Assembly (NCBI RefSeq): GCF_035658495.1
Contig: NZ_CP141944.1
Location: 708,001-772,000, forward strand
Length of the DNA stretch: 64,000 bases
From: Novosphingobium sp. RL4
Lineage (GTDB): Bacteria; Pseudomonadota; Alphaproteobacteria; Sphingomonadales; Sphingomonadaceae
Direction: 5' to 3'
Shown here: one piece after another, positions 16,031 to 24,939 of the stretch
How the letters are laid out: every line of letters starts with the position of its first letter
How positions within the stretch are numbered: position 1 is the first letter of the stretch
Translations under genes and position numbers: made by a program
Notes under the pieces: model-generated
The model's database searches: none
The model's input: only the letters and a program-made list of their open reading frames with translations
Told to the model about the DNA's origin: nothing

Positions 16031-18124
16031 ATGCGCGGAAACATCCGGACGATCCTCGCCACCGCGGCGCTTCTTGCGGGCGGGGCCAGCCTGCCGCCTG
16101 CCGCATCCTCCCAAGAATCCGCGTCTTCCAGGACCTCCGCTTCTTCTGGTGTCGGCCGGGCTGTTCCGAAGCTCGATACCGCCGCCATCGCCAAGGCTCG
16201 CTTCGGCAACGACGCCGCCTGGTACGAACAGCGCATTCCCTTCTTCGAGAGCGCCGATCCGAAGATCGATGCGGTCTACTACTACCGCTGGGGCCTGTTC
16301 CGCGCGCACCAGCGCGACCTCGGCGCGCAGGGCTACGTCACCACCGAATTCGCCGACGACGTGGACTGGCAGCGCGAGCCTTTCGCCAGTCTCAACGACG
16401 CCAGCGGCTTCCACATCGCCGAAGGGCGCTGGCTGAACGATCGCCGCTTCACCGACGATTACGTCAACTTCATGTACGAGGGCGGCAACGACCGTCACTT
16501 CACCGACCACATGGCCGACTCGGTCTGGGGCCGCTACCTTGTCGACGGCGACCGCGAGGCGGTGCTCGCGCACCTCAAGACGATGCGCCACATCTACCGG
16601 CTGTGGGACGAGAAGTTCGACTTCACCAAGGGGCTCTACTTCGTGGAGCCGCTGCTCGATGCCACCGAATACACCGTGTCCTCGATCGACGCCTCTGGCG
16701 GCAAGGACGGGTTCCGGGGCGGCGATTCCTTCCGGCCCTCGGTCAACAGCTACATGTTCGCCAATGCCCGCGCCCTTTCGCGCATGGCGGCGCTGGCGGG
16801 CGACACGGCTATGGCCAAGGAATACGCGGGCCGTGCCGAGGCCTTGCGCACGCGCGTTCTCGAAGACCTGTGGAGCCCGAAACTCGGCCATTTCGTGGAC
16901 CGCTACCAGGTCTCGAACGAGCATGTGAAATACTGGGACCAGATCCGCAATCGCGAGCTGGTGGGCTACCTGCCGTGGATGTTCGATCTCGTGCCGGACG
17001 AGGCGAACTATTCGGCTGCCTGGGGCCATCTGCTCGATCCCGCGTCGCTGGCGGGCAAGGCGGGGATGCGCACCGTCGAGCAGAACTACGAATATTACAT
17101 GCGCCAGTATCGCTATCTGGGCACCGCGCCCGAGTGTCAGTGGAACGGGCCGATCTGGCCCTACCAGACCACGCAGGTACTGACCGGCATGGCCAACCTG
17201 CTCGATCACTATGGCCAGACGGGTCCGGTGACGCGCAGCGACTACATGCGCCTGCTGCGCCAGTACACCCAGCTTCACTACCAGGGTGAGGGCAGGAACG
17301 CGCGGCTCGACCTGGAAGAGGATTACCACCCGGAGACCGGCAAGCCGATCGTCGGGCTGGACCGCAGCCATCACTATTTCCATTCCGGCTATCTCGACCT
17401 GATCCTGACCGGCCTTGTCGGCATCCGCCCGCGCGCGGACGACGTGCTGGAGGTCAACCCGCTGCTTCCGGCCGCCGGTGACCCGCAGGCGCTGGGCTGG
17501 TTCCACATCGAGCGCGTGCCTTATCACGGTCACGAGGTCTCGGTGACATGGGATGCGGACGGCAAGCATTATGGCCGCAAGGGGCTGACCATCGCGGTGG
17601 ACGGCGCCGAAGTCGCTCACCGTGACGATCCGGCCCGGATCGAGGTGCCGCTTGCGCGCAAGGCCAATGCCCCGATCGTGCGGGAGGAGAACCTTGCGGT
17701 GCAACTCGTGCGGGGCAACTTCCCCAAGGCCAGCGCGTCCTCCGGCACAGAGGCGGAGAACCTGCACGACGGTATCGACGGTCGCGCCTGGTTCTATCCG
17801 GAACTGCCGAACGGCTGGGATTCGGCGAAGTCTTCCGCGCCGCAGTGGTACGCGGTCGACTTCGGCAAGACGGTCACGCTCGGCCGTGCGGAGCTGGCGT
17901 TCTTCGCCGATGGTGCGAAGTTCGCGGCGCCGCGCCGGGTCTCGGTCGAGGTCTGGCGCGATGGCGGCTGGCAGCAGGTGGCCGCGCCCAAGGCCGCCCC
18001 GCTTGCCAATGGCGTAACCGAGCTGCGCTGGCCCGCCGTTACGGGCGAACGCATTCGCGTGACGATGGTGCCGGCAGCCGGCCGCGCCATCCGCCTTGCC
18101 GAACTCAAGGCCTTCACCCGCTGA
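16031..18124 (+). CDS. MGH1-like (alpha/alpha)6 glycoside hydrolase with C-terminal discoidin-like domain
   Basis: Exported protein of 697 residues: signal peptide to about residue 26, a helical toroid catalytic domain (about 45-500) and a C-terminal F5/8-type, carbohydrate-binding-like beta-sandwich (about 555-697, with ASSGTEAENLHDGIDG and WYAVDFGKTVTLGRAEL). Motifs YYYRWGLFRAH, EGRWLNDRRF, FRGGDSFRPSVNSYM, CQWNGPIWPYQTTQ and DRSHHYFHSGY resemble the mannosylglycerate-hydrolase-like/GH63-related superfamily. The activity is not known; context suggests debranching of arabinan or arabinogalactan side chains. AAGGGG precedes ATG 16031. Confidence 0.75.
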   Translation: MRGNIRTILATAALLAGGASLPPAASSQESASSRTSASSGVGRAVPKLDTAAIAKARFGNDAAWYEQRIPFFESADPKIDAVYYYRWGLFRAHQRDLGAQGYVTTEFADDVDWQREPFASLNDASGFHIAEGRWLNDRRFTDDYVNFMYEGGNDRHFTDHMADSVWGRYLVDGDREAVLAHLKTMRHIYRLWDEKFDFTKGLYFVEPLLDATEYTVSSIDASGGKDGFRGGDSFRPSVNSYMFANARALSRMAALAGDTAMAKEYAGRAEALRTRVLEDLWSPKLGHFVDRYQVSNEHVKYWDQIRNRELVGYLPWMFDLVPDEANYSAAWGHLLDPASLAGKAGMRTVEQNYEYYMRQYRYLGTAPECQWNGPIWPYQTTQVLTGMANLLDHYGQTGPVTRSDYMRLLRQYTQLHYQGEGRNARLDLEEDYHPETGKPIVGLDRSHHYFHSGYLDLILTGLVGIRPRADDVLEVNPLLPAAGDPQALGWFHIERVPYHGHEVSVTWDADGKHYGRKGLTIAVDGAEVAHRDDPARIEVPLARKANAPIVREENLAVQLVRGNFPKASASSGTEAENLHDGIDGRAWFYPELPNGWDSAKSSAPQWYAVDFGKTVTLGRAELAFFADGAKFAAPRRVSVEVWRDGGWQQVAAPKAAPLANGVTELRWPAVTGERIRVTMVPAAGRAIRLAELKAFTR

Positions 18125-18128
18125 ACCT

Positions 18129-18171
18129 GTCCGCCGGCCGGAGCGGTTGTTTTCGCTTCGGCCGGCAGGAC
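18129..18171 (+). terminator. Imperfect hairpin after the MGH1-like gene
   Basis: Bases 18129-18145 pair with 18154-18171 (core CCGGCCGGAGCG with CGCTTCGGCCGG, two mismatches) around GTTGTTTT. Only GTTTC follows, so terminator strength is uncertain. Confidence 0.45.
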
Positions 18172-18215
18172 GTTTCTCCGGCGCCCGCGTCGTGCGCGGG
18201 AATTCGGCCACGCCG

Positions 18216-18485
18216 CTAGGGTCAGGACCCATTAATCACGCCTGCGAGGTTTGAATCAAAATGGCTCAGAGCGAGGAAGGAAGGCGTAGTAATATGTCTA
18301 TATTTCAAGCCTTTCTGACGCTGCACTGGGCCATTTTGATCAAATCCCTCCGGGACACCGGAATGGCTTCCATCTCGAACCAAAGCGACTTTGGACGGGC
18401 AACCAGCCCGCCCGGCAGCCGCTTTGGCCCGATATGTTCGCCATTCCGGTGCCTCGCAGGCGTGATTAATGGGTCCTGACCCTAG
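18216..18485. mobile_element. 270-bp MITE-like foldback element with 34-bp perfect terminal inverted repeats
   Basis: Bases 18216-18249 are the exact reverse complement of 18452-18485 (CTAGGGTCAGGACCC at the outer left end). Inside are two further imperfect foldbacks, 18250-18345 (TTTGAATCAAAATGGC with GCCATTTTGATCAAA) and 18356-18451 (CACCGGAATGGC with GCCATTCCGGTG), so the whole element can fold as a three-way junction. It contains no credible gene. The CTAG at both tips could be a target-site duplication of the kind made by some IS5-group transposases (inference). It is probably a non-autonomous mobile repeat. Confidence 0.75.
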
Positions 18486-18498
18486 GGTCCTGACCCTA
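18471..18498. repeat. Tandem 14-bp duplication at the right end of the foldback element
   Basis: GGGTCCTGACCCTA occurs twice in tandem (18471-18484 and 18485-18498); the left end of the element has only one inverted copy. Each copy is itself a small palindrome (GGGTC CT GACCC). It could be a relic of a second insertion or of imprecise excision. Confidence 0.8.
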
Positions 18499-18633
18499 GA
18501 GCAGCCACACGGCAAGCATGATCCAGAATGTTGCCGAAAAGGCGATGGCGATGGCGAGGCCGAGCAGGGGGCGCCGTTCCGGCTTCAGGTCCGTTTCTTC
18601 CGGTGGATCCCCGGATGCCGGGTCTACGGCCAT
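18496..18633 (-). CDS. Small single-pass membrane protein, 45 residues
   Basis: ATG 18633 to TAG 18496 encodes an acidic, proline-rich N-terminus (MAVDPASGDPPEETDLKPE) and one C-terminal hydrophobic segment (LLGLAIAIAFSATFWIMLAV), a layout common in unnamed sphingomonad membrane proteins. No good ribosome-binding site is visible. Its stop codon lies inside the duplicated 14-bp end of the foldback element, so the C-terminus may have been reshaped by that insertion. The function is unknown. The remaining stretch 18634-18858 shows nothing supportable. Confidence 0.5.
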   Translation of the reverse strand: MAVDPASGDPPEETDLKPERRPLLGLAIAIAFSATFWIMLAVWLL

Positions 18634-18858
18634 AACGACCGGTGAAGCCGGCTACGACCAGTACCCTGCGCACCGCGCGAAGTGGCGGTGTGGGAATCAG
18701 CCGAAATCGGACTTCGAGCCATGGACGGTACTCCCGGCGCCTGCGCCGGTCGGCTCGGTACACGTCCCGGTCACGTCACTTCATCATGAGCCCTGCCGGG
18801 GCGACAGGGCCATATCGATGGACGGGTGCCTATCGGCGGTCGGGCGAAGGCCAGCCGT

Positions 18859-20916
18859 TCAGCCTTCGACCTTTTCGGCGAGAAGCGCCGGGGTCAGCAC
18901 TTGCGGCAATTGCTCCGCCTTACCGCCATTTGCGTACCAGACGTAAAGCGGCACGCCTGCTGCGCCTTGCGCGGTGAGGTAGCGGGTGATCTCCGGATCG
19001 CGGCGGGTCCAGTCCCCCCGCAGCACGACGACGCCGGCCTTTTCGAAGGCGGCGCGCGTTTCCTCGCGCTCGATGGCGACCTGCTCGTTGACCTTGCAGG
19101 TGAGGCACCAGTCGGCGGTCATCCAGACGAACACCGGCTTTCCGGCGGCGCGCGCATCGGCCAGCGCCTTCTCGCTGAAGGGCTTTGCCGCCAGCAGCGA
19201 TTCGATGCGCTCTTCAGGCGGGGCGGGGCAGGGCAGCACGGCCAGCACGATGGCGGCGGCGGCAAGGGCAAGCACGGCGAAGGGGCGGGCGGCCTTGCCC
19301 CGGCGCTGGGCGCGGCCCGCCGCCAGGAGGATGGCAAGGATCGCGATCAGGCCCACAAGAGCGCCCAGCACGAATACGGTGCCTCCGGCCTTCCACGTCA
19401 GCCATGCCAGTGCCAGCGCGGTCAGGCCCATGGGCAGCGCCATCCAGTGGCGGAACGTCACCATCCAGCCGCCGGGCCGGGGCAGCCGCTTGCGCAGCGC
19501 CGGGACGAAGGCCACCGCCAGGAAGGGCAGGGCGATGCCGAGGCCGAGCGCGGCGAACAGGGTCATTGCCGGCAATACCGGCAGCAGCAGCGCCGCGCCC
19601 ATCGCCGAAGCCATGAACGGTCCGGTGCAGGGTGTCGCCACGAAGGCGGCGAGCAGGCCGGTGGCGAAAGCACCCCGGGTGAAGCTGGAGGGCGAACCGC
19701 CGGACACGAAGCCGGGGACCGTGAACTCGAACAGGCCCATAAGGTTGGCGGTGATGACCGAGGCGAGCAGCAGAAGGCTGACGACCACCAGCGGCTCCTG
19801 CAACTGGAACGCCCAGCCGACCTGCTCGCCGCCTGCGCGCAGCGCCAGCAGCAGCGCGCCAAGCCCGAGGCAGGCGGTGATGACGCCCGCCGCATAGGCA
19901 AGTCCCTCGATCCGGGCATGGCTCTCGCTCTCGCCCGCGCGGGCGAGGCTCAGTGCCTTGAGGCTGAGGATCGGAAAAACGCAGGGCATGACGTTGAGCA
20001 GCAACCCGCCCGCCAGCGCGGCGAGCAGGAGCAGCGGCAGCGAGGGCAGTTCGGGCGCGGCGGCATCGGCGGCGAGCGGCGTGCCGCCTGTCGGCACCGT
20101 CCCCGCGCGAGCGGTGAAGGCGATGCCGTCTCCCGCGGGATTGAGGCGCAGCACCCCGGTCAGGACATCCGCGCCGCGCGGGTCGAGCTTCGTGCGGGGG
20201 AGCGTGACGATCAGCATGTCGCCCTTCCAGGCGAATTGCTGGTTGCCGGCATAGTCCGCCAGCTTGTCCTCGCCGATGAAGACGTGCGGGGCATCCAGCG
20301 GAGTGGCGGCGGGAAGCGGGATGGCGAGGCGAACCGTGCGCTCGTCGAGGCTGAAGGTGGCGGCGGCGTCGAGCGGGGCGGGGAGGCGGCGCAGCCATTC
20401 GGCAAAGCGCGGATCCGCGCCGGTCTCGGCCTTGGCGGCCACCGGCACCTCAACGGCGAGGTCGGCACGTTCGGGCACGCAGATCTGTTCGGTGCAGGCG
20501 AGCCATTCGGCATGGAGGCGGACCGGCACGCGGCTTCCGGGCACGGCATCCGCCGGAACCGTGAAGGGTACGAGCACCGCGTAGTCGCTTTCGAAGACGT
20601 GGTTCATCAGTCCGGATACCACCAGCGTCTGCGGTACCGGATAGCGCGGGCTGCCGGCTTTCGCCCCGTCAGGCAGGGTCCAGGCGAGCTGCATGCCGAG
20701 GCCGGCGTCGCCGGGGTTCGACCAGTAGCCGTGCCAGCCTTGCGCCGGCGTCATGTGAATGGCGATGGTGCTTTCGCCGCCCGGCGCCGCCGCCGGACCG
20801 GCCACCAGTTCGGCGGCGATGTGGGCGGGAGCGGCCTTGGCGGCGAGCGGGGCGAGAAAGAGCGCCAGCATTTGACACATGAGTGCCATAAACAGGCGAT
20901 AGCGGCGCTTTTTCAT
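18859..20916 (-). CDS. dsbD: DsbD-like protein-disulfide reductase (thiol:disulfide interchange)
   Basis: Moves reducing equivalents from cytoplasmic thioredoxin across the inner membrane to periplasmic thiols. The 685-residue protein has a signal peptide (LFMALMCQMLALFLAPLAAKA), an N-terminal periplasmic domain with a CTEQIC cysteine pair, a multi-helix CcdA-like domain with cysteines in NVMPCVFPILSLKAL and ATPCTGPFMASA, and a C-terminal thioredoxin domain with ADWCLTCKVNEQ. All three redox modules of DsbD are present. Upstream in-frame extension is rejected because ATG 20916 has GGGAG 5 bases before it and the signal peptide starts there. It is divergent from the phosphatase gene. Confidence 0.9.
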   Translation of the reverse strand: MKKRRYRLFMALMCQMLALFLAPLAAKAAPAHIAAELVAGPAAAPGGESTIAIHMTPAQGWHGYWSNPGDAGLGMQLAWTLPDGAKAGSPRYPVPQTLVVSGLMNHVFESDYAVLVPFTVPADAVPGSRVPVRLHAEWLACTEQICVPERADLAVEVPVAAKAETGADPRFAEWLRRLPAPLDAAATFSLDERTVRLAIPLPAATPLDAPHVFIGEDKLADYAGNQQFAWKGDMLIVTLPRTKLDPRGADVLTGVLRLNPAGDGIAFTARAGTVPTGGTPLAADAAAPELPSLPLLLLAALAGGLLLNVMPCVFPILSLKALSLARAGESESHARIEGLAYAAGVITACLGLGALLLALRAGGEQVGWAFQLQEPLVVVSLLLLASVITANLMGLFEFTVPGFVSGGSPSSFTRGAFATGLLAAFVATPCTGPFMASAMGAALLLPVLPAMTLFAALGLGIALPFLAVAFVPALRKRLPRPGGWMVTFRHWMALPMGLTALALAWLTWKAGGTVFVLGALVGLIAILAILLAAGRAQRRGKAARPFAVLALAAAAIVLAVLPCPAPPEERIESLLAAKPFSEKALADARAAGKPVFVWMTADWCLTCKVNEQVAIEREETRAAFEKAGVVVLRGDWTRRDPEITRYLTAQGAAGVPLYVWYANGGKAEQLPQVLTPALLAEKVEG

Positions 20917-21013
20917 GAAACTCCCGTGCGTTGGGGGCGCTTGCGTCGCCCACGCATTGCAGACATCGATGCATCTGCGCCCATTGCATCGACATTTCAA
21001 GGAAGTCCCCCCG

Positions 21014-22690
21014 ATGCGCCTGCTTTCCTCGTCGCTCGCTCCGCTGGCCCTGGTTGCGGCACTGGCCGTTTCGGCCCCCGCACTGGCGCAGGAAGCACCG
21101 GTGGCTGCTGCTTCCGCGCCCGCGCCGCAGGGCGAGCCCCGGCTGATTGTCGCGATTTCGGTGGACCAGTTCTCGGCCGACCTCTTTGCCCAGTACCGCG
21201 AGCATTTCACCAAGGGCTTCACGCGCCTGCTGCAAGGGGCGGTGTTCCCCTCGGGCTTCCAGTCCCACGCCGCCACCGAGACCTGCCCCGGCCATTCGAC
21301 GCTGCTGACCGGCGTGCACCCTTCGCGCACCGGCATTACCGCGAATTCGTGGTACCAGCCCGGCATCGCCCGCGCCGAAAAGGAAGTCTACTGCGTCGAG
21401 GACGAAACCAACCCCCGGTCCACGCCGGACAATCCGGTGGTCAGCCCCGCGCACCTCAAGGCGCCGACGCTGGGCGACCTCATGAAGAAGCGCAATCCCG
21501 CGACCATCAACGCCGCCGTCTCCGCCAAGGACCGCGCCGCAGTGATGATGAGCGGCCATGACACGGACGCCGTCTACTGGATCGGCGCCAAGGGCTTCAC
21601 CACATTCGAGAACCGCAGGATCAGCAAAGCGGTCGAGACCGAAAACGCGGTCATGGCGAAGCGCGTCGCCGCCGGTGACGGCCCGCTGGCGGTGCCGGGC
21701 TGGTGCGGCAGTGTCGACCGGGCGACGCCGATCAAGGACTTCACCATCGGCACGTACCGTTTCCCGCTGGCCGCCGGGGACTTCAAGTCCTACGCCAATG
21801 GCCCGCGCGTGGACACCGCCACCGCCGAGATGGCCGTGCGCATGGTGGACGAATTGGGCATGGGCAAGGATGCCGTGCCCGACGTGCTCTCCGTCAGTTT
21901 CTCGGCCACGGACAAGGTCGGCCATGCCTTCGGCACCGAGGGCGTGGAAATGTGCATCCAGATGAACGTGCTGGATGAGGCCATCGGCAACCTGTTCGAC
22001 GCGCTCGATGCGCGCGGGATCGATTACGAGGTCGTGCTCAGCGCCGATCACGGCGGCTTCGATGCGCCCGAGCGGCAGAAGCTGCGCGGCAATCCCGATG
22101 CCACCCGCATCGATCCCGCGCTCACCGCCGGGAAACTGGCCGCCGCCGTCTCGCAGGATACCGGCGTGACCGTGAAGAACGGCCCGCTGTTCTACGGAGC
22201 GGGCGAGGCGGGCAGCGTCTGGTTCTCGTCCGAACTGACGGCCGGACAGAAGCAGAAGGTCATGGCCGCGCTCGTCGCGCGCCTGAAGGCCAATCCGCAG
22301 ATCGCCGCTGTCTATACGCAGGACCAGATCATGCAGTGGCCCCAGCCCAAGGGCAATCCGCAGGACTGGACGATGGAGCAGAAGGTCCGCGCCTCCTTCG
22401 TGCCGGGGCGCTCGGGCGAAGTGCAGATGCTGACCGTGCGCGGGGTCGTGCCGGGCGAGGCAAAGCCGTTCAAGGTCGCCTCGCACGGCAGCCCGTGGGA
22501 CTACGATCGCCGCGTGCCGATGCTGTTCTGGCGCAAGGGCATGACCGGTTTCGAGCAGCCGACCCCGGTGGAGACGGTGGACATCGCGCCCACCCTTGCC
22601 GCGACGGTGGGTCTGACCGCGCCGGCCGGCACCTGGGACGGAAGGTGTCTCGACATCGACGCCGGAGAGGCCGATAGCTGCCGTCGATGA
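21014..22690 (+). CDS. PafA-like alkaline phosphatase-superfamily enzyme, exported
   Basis: Periplasmic metallo-phosphomonoesterase of 558 residues (signal peptide MRLLSSSLAPLALVAALAVS). Metal and nucleophile motifs of the NPP/PafA branch are present: AISVDQFSADLF (metal Asp), SHAATETCPGHSTLLTG with the nucleophilic threonine, SFSATDKVGHAFG, SADHGGFDAPE and a late histidine in VASHGSPWDYDRRVPM. It probably supplies phosphate from organic esters. ATG 21014 with AAGGAAG upstream fixes the start; longer in-frame forms lack a signal peptide. The stop overlaps the next gene by 4 bases. Confidence 0.87.
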   Translation: MRLLSSSLAPLALVAALAVSAPALAQEAPVAAASAPAPQGEPRLIVAISVDQFSADLFAQYREHFTKGFTRLLQGAVFPSGFQSHAATETCPGHSTLLTGVHPSRTGITANSWYQPGIARAEKEVYCVEDETNPRSTPDNPVVSPAHLKAPTLGDLMKKRNPATINAAVSAKDRAAVMMSGHDTDAVYWIGAKGFTTFENRRISKAVETENAVMAKRVAAGDGPLAVPGWCGSVDRATPIKDFTIGTYRFPLAAGDFKSYANGPRVDTATAEMAVRMVDELGMGKDAVPDVLSVSFSATDKVGHAFGTEGVEMCIQMNVLDEAIGNLFDALDARGIDYEVVLSADHGGFDAPERQKLRGNPDATRIDPALTAGKLAAAVSQDTGVTVKNGPLFYGAGEAGSVWFSSELTAGQKQKVMAALVARLKANPQIAAVYTQDQIMQWPQPKGNPQDWTMEQKVRASFVPGRSGEVQMLTVRGVVPGEAKPFKVASHGSPWDYDRRVPMLFWRKGMTGFEQPTPVETVDIAPTLAATVGLTAPAGTWDGRCLDIDAGEADSCRR

Positions 22691-23931
22691 ACGACTCTGC
22701 AGCGAAGCACGACCAAAAGGCGGAACACCGCGACCTGATCATCCTGGGCGGGGGCCTCGTCGGCATGACGCTGGCGCTTGCCGCGGCCCGGGCGGGTATC
22801 ACCAGCCACGTCATCGACCGGGCCGACCCGGCCGATCTCACTGCCGAAGGCGCGGACGGCCGCGCCTCGGCAATTTCGACGGCGAGCTGGAACCTCTTCA
22901 CCAACATCGGCCTCGCGCCTGCGCTGAAAGATCTCGGTTGCCCGATCGATTCGATCGCCGTCACCGATTCGATGAAGCCGGGCCGGATCGATTTCACGCC
23001 CAAGCCCGAGGAAGGCTCGCTGGGCCGCATGTTCGCCAATCGCGACTTGCGCCTAGCCCTGTTCGCCGCCGCGCGTGAGGAGAAGAACATCGCCTGGCAC
23101 GTCCGCACCGAAGCGGTCCGGCGCGACCGGGGGCCGCACGGTGTCGAGGTGGAGCTTTCGGACGGCCGCGTGCTCGGCGCGAGCCTGCTGGTCGCCGCCG
23201 AGGGCCGCCAGTCGCCCACGCGCGACGAGGCCCGCTTCGCGCTGGCCAAGTGGGACTACAAACACCGCGCCATGGTGACCGGGCTGTTCCACGAGAAATC
23301 GCACGCAAACACGGCCTGGGAAATCTTCTACCCGGCGGGACCGTTCGCGCTGCTGCCGCTGCTTGATGACGATCAGGGCCGCCATCGCAGCGCGCTGGTC
23401 TGGACGGTGGCGGAAAAGGATGCCGCCGGGATCATCGCCATGCCGGACGCCATGTTCCTCAACGAAGTGGAAAGCCGGATGCACGGCGTGCTCGGCAAGA
23501 TCACGCTTTCCGCGCCGCGCATGAGCTATCCGCTGCGTTTCCATCATGCCGGACATGTGATCGACGAGCGCCTTGCGGTGATCGGCGATGCGGCTCACGG
23601 CATGCACCCGATCGCCGGACAGGGCCTCAATCTGGGCCTGCGCGACGTCGGCGCGCTGGTCGAAGTGCTCACCGAAGGCATGCGCCTTGGCCTTGAGCCG
23701 GGCGATGCGCAGTTGCTGGCGCGTTACGAGAAGTGGCGCAGCCTCGATACGTTCATGGTCATGTCGGTGACGGACGGGCTGACGCGCCTGTTCGGCATTC
23801 CCGGCCGCCTGCCCAGCGCGGCGCGCCGCCTCGGCATGGGCGCAGTGCAGCGCCTGCCCAGCCTCAAGCGCTTCTTCATGGATGAGGCGCGCGGGATGTC
23901 GGGCGCCTTGCCGGAGCTTCTGCAGGGATAA
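22687..23931 (+). CDS. UbiH/COQ6-family FAD monooxygenase
   Basis: Flavoprotein of 414 residues related to ubiquinone-ring hydroxylases. The FAD dinucleotide fold ILGGGLVGMTLALAAARAG is near residue 18 and the second FAD motif GDAAHGMHPIAGQGLNLGL near residue 300, the latter diagnostic of the UbiH/UbiF/COQ6 group. It should hydroxylate a polyprenyl-phenol intermediate in ubiquinone synthesis; which ring position cannot be told. It is coupled to the phosphatase gene by ATGA overlap, though no pathway link between the two is evident. Confidence 0.87.
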   Translation: MNDSAAKHDQKAEHRDLIILGGGLVGMTLALAAARAGITSHVIDRADPADLTAEGADGRASAISTASWNLFTNIGLAPALKDLGCPIDSIAVTDSMKPGRIDFTPKPEEGSLGRMFANRDLRLALFAAAREEKNIAWHVRTEAVRRDRGPHGVEVELSDGRVLGASLLVAAEGRQSPTRDEARFALAKWDYKHRAMVTGLFHEKSHANTAWEIFYPAGPFALLPLLDDDQGRHRSALVWTVAEKDAAGIIAMPDAMFLNEVESRMHGVLGKITLSAPRMSYPLRFHHAGHVIDERLAVIGDAAHGMHPIAGQGLNLGLRDVGALVEVLTEGMRLGLEPGDAQLLARYEKWRSLDTFMVMSVTDGLTRLFGIPGRLPSAARRLGMGAVQRLPSLKRFFMDEARGMSGALPELLQG

Positions 23932-23969
23932 GGGGCTTCACGCCCCCTGCCTGCCCCTCGCATTCACCC

Positions 23970-24920
23970 TTATTCGGACGGAGCCGCTTCCGAAGCATCC
24001 GCCGAAGGCAAGTCGGTCGGCAGCACGCCCGGTGTCGCCAGCGGGCTCGGCTGGTCCACCGTGTGCCCTTCGGCGTCGGTCAGGCGGCGCGGTTCGAGCA
24101 TGGCGGTGGTTTCGAGCAGGTTGAGCGCGTCCTGCACGTCCTGATAGCGGTGCGCATCGGCGGTCCAGGTCTGGGCGGCCTGCGCATTGGGCAGGCGCTC
24201 CACTTCGCTGATGGCATTGCCGATGCGGCGGGCGCTCAGCATCAGGCGGGCGCGGTCGATGCGGGCGGTGGGCGTCAGGAGGGTGGAGGATTCGCGGCGC
24301 ACCACGAAAAGGCTTGACAGTTCGCGGCGCGCCTTCTGCCAGAGGCTTTCGTTGCTCTGCGTCTCGCTGAGTTCGGGCGACAGCGCTTCGAGACGGGCGG
24401 AGAGTTCGTCGATGGTGACGGGGTTCTTCGAGAATTCGATCACCGTCTGCACCGCGCGGGGCTGGGCATTGGTAAAGCGCAGGCGAAGCTGGTCGGCGAC
24501 GTAGCTCAGCGGTTCGCCGCGATCGACCATGCGGCGCGCGGCGAAGGCGATCAGCAGGCCCTCGGCGCGGGCGGCATTGCCCGAGGCGGCGCCGGTCTGG
24601 AAATCGATGCGGGAAAGCCGGTCCTCAAGCAGCGCGAGCCGCCCTTCGACCGATCCCAGTGCGGCCAGCTGCGCCGGTGACGAAGGCGCCGTGGCCATCG
24701 GCACTTGCGGGCGAGAGGGCGCGGCCTGCTCTGGCTGCGGCGCGGTTTCGCCTTGCGGCATGGCCCGTTGCGGCAGGATTTTTGCCAGTTCCCCGCTTGC
24801 CGCTGCCCAGGCGACCAGCGCGCCTCCCAGCAGGAAAGCAATCAGGGCAACGAAGAATACGCCTCCGCGCGAACGCGGGCGTGAGGACGAATGAGGTTGT
24901 GGCGAGGTGAAATCCTGCAT
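23970..24920 (-). CDS. Mitofilin (Mic60)-like membrane protein downstream of hemD
   Basis: Protein of 316 residues with one N-terminal transmembrane helix (GGVFFVALIAFLLGGALVAW, about 20-40), a Pro/Ala/Gln-rich linker, a short coiled coil (LGSVEGRLALLEDRLSRI, about 88-105) and a helical C-terminal part. Alphaproteobacterial mitofilin homologues occupy exactly this position next to hemC-hemD, so a crista-organiser-like or envelope-scaffold role is inferred from topology and synteny; sequence identity alone would be weak. ATG 24920 is chosen because an upstream extension would run into hemD. It lies 19 bases after hemD and is probably in the same operon. Confidence 0.6.
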   Translation of the reverse strand: MQDFTSPQPHSSSRPRSRGGVFFVALIAFLLGGALVAWAAASGELAKILPQRAMPQGETAPQPEQAAPSRPQVPMATAPSSPAQLAALGSVEGRLALLEDRLSRIDFQTGAASGNAARAEGLLIAFAARRMVDRGEPLSYVADQLRLRFTNAQPRAVQTVIEFSKNPVTIDELSARLEALSPELSETQSNESLWQKARRELSSLFVVRRESSTLLTPTARIDRARLMLSARRIGNAISEVERLPNAQAAQTWTADAHRYQDVQDALNLLETTAMLEPRRLTDAEGHTVDQPSPLATPGVLPTDLPSADASEAAPSE

Positions 24921-24939
24921 CAAGTCTGGTTCTGTCAGT

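Noticed and set aside
12979..16236. Minus-strand open frame of 1085 codons over the TonB receptor
   Set aside because: High GC keeps the antisense frame open. The plus frame has a signal peptide, plug, barrel and ribosome-binding site, while the minus product is Arg/Gly/Val-rich with no domain.
18222..18515. Short ORFs on both strands inside the foldback element
   Set aside because: The two products end in the same residues because they are read from the two arms of the inverted repeat. There is no start signal or domain.
18826..21561. Plus-strand open frame of 911 codons over dsbD
   Set aside because: It is a shadow of the DsbD-like gene; its translation is low-complexity Arg/Gln/Gly and has no start site.
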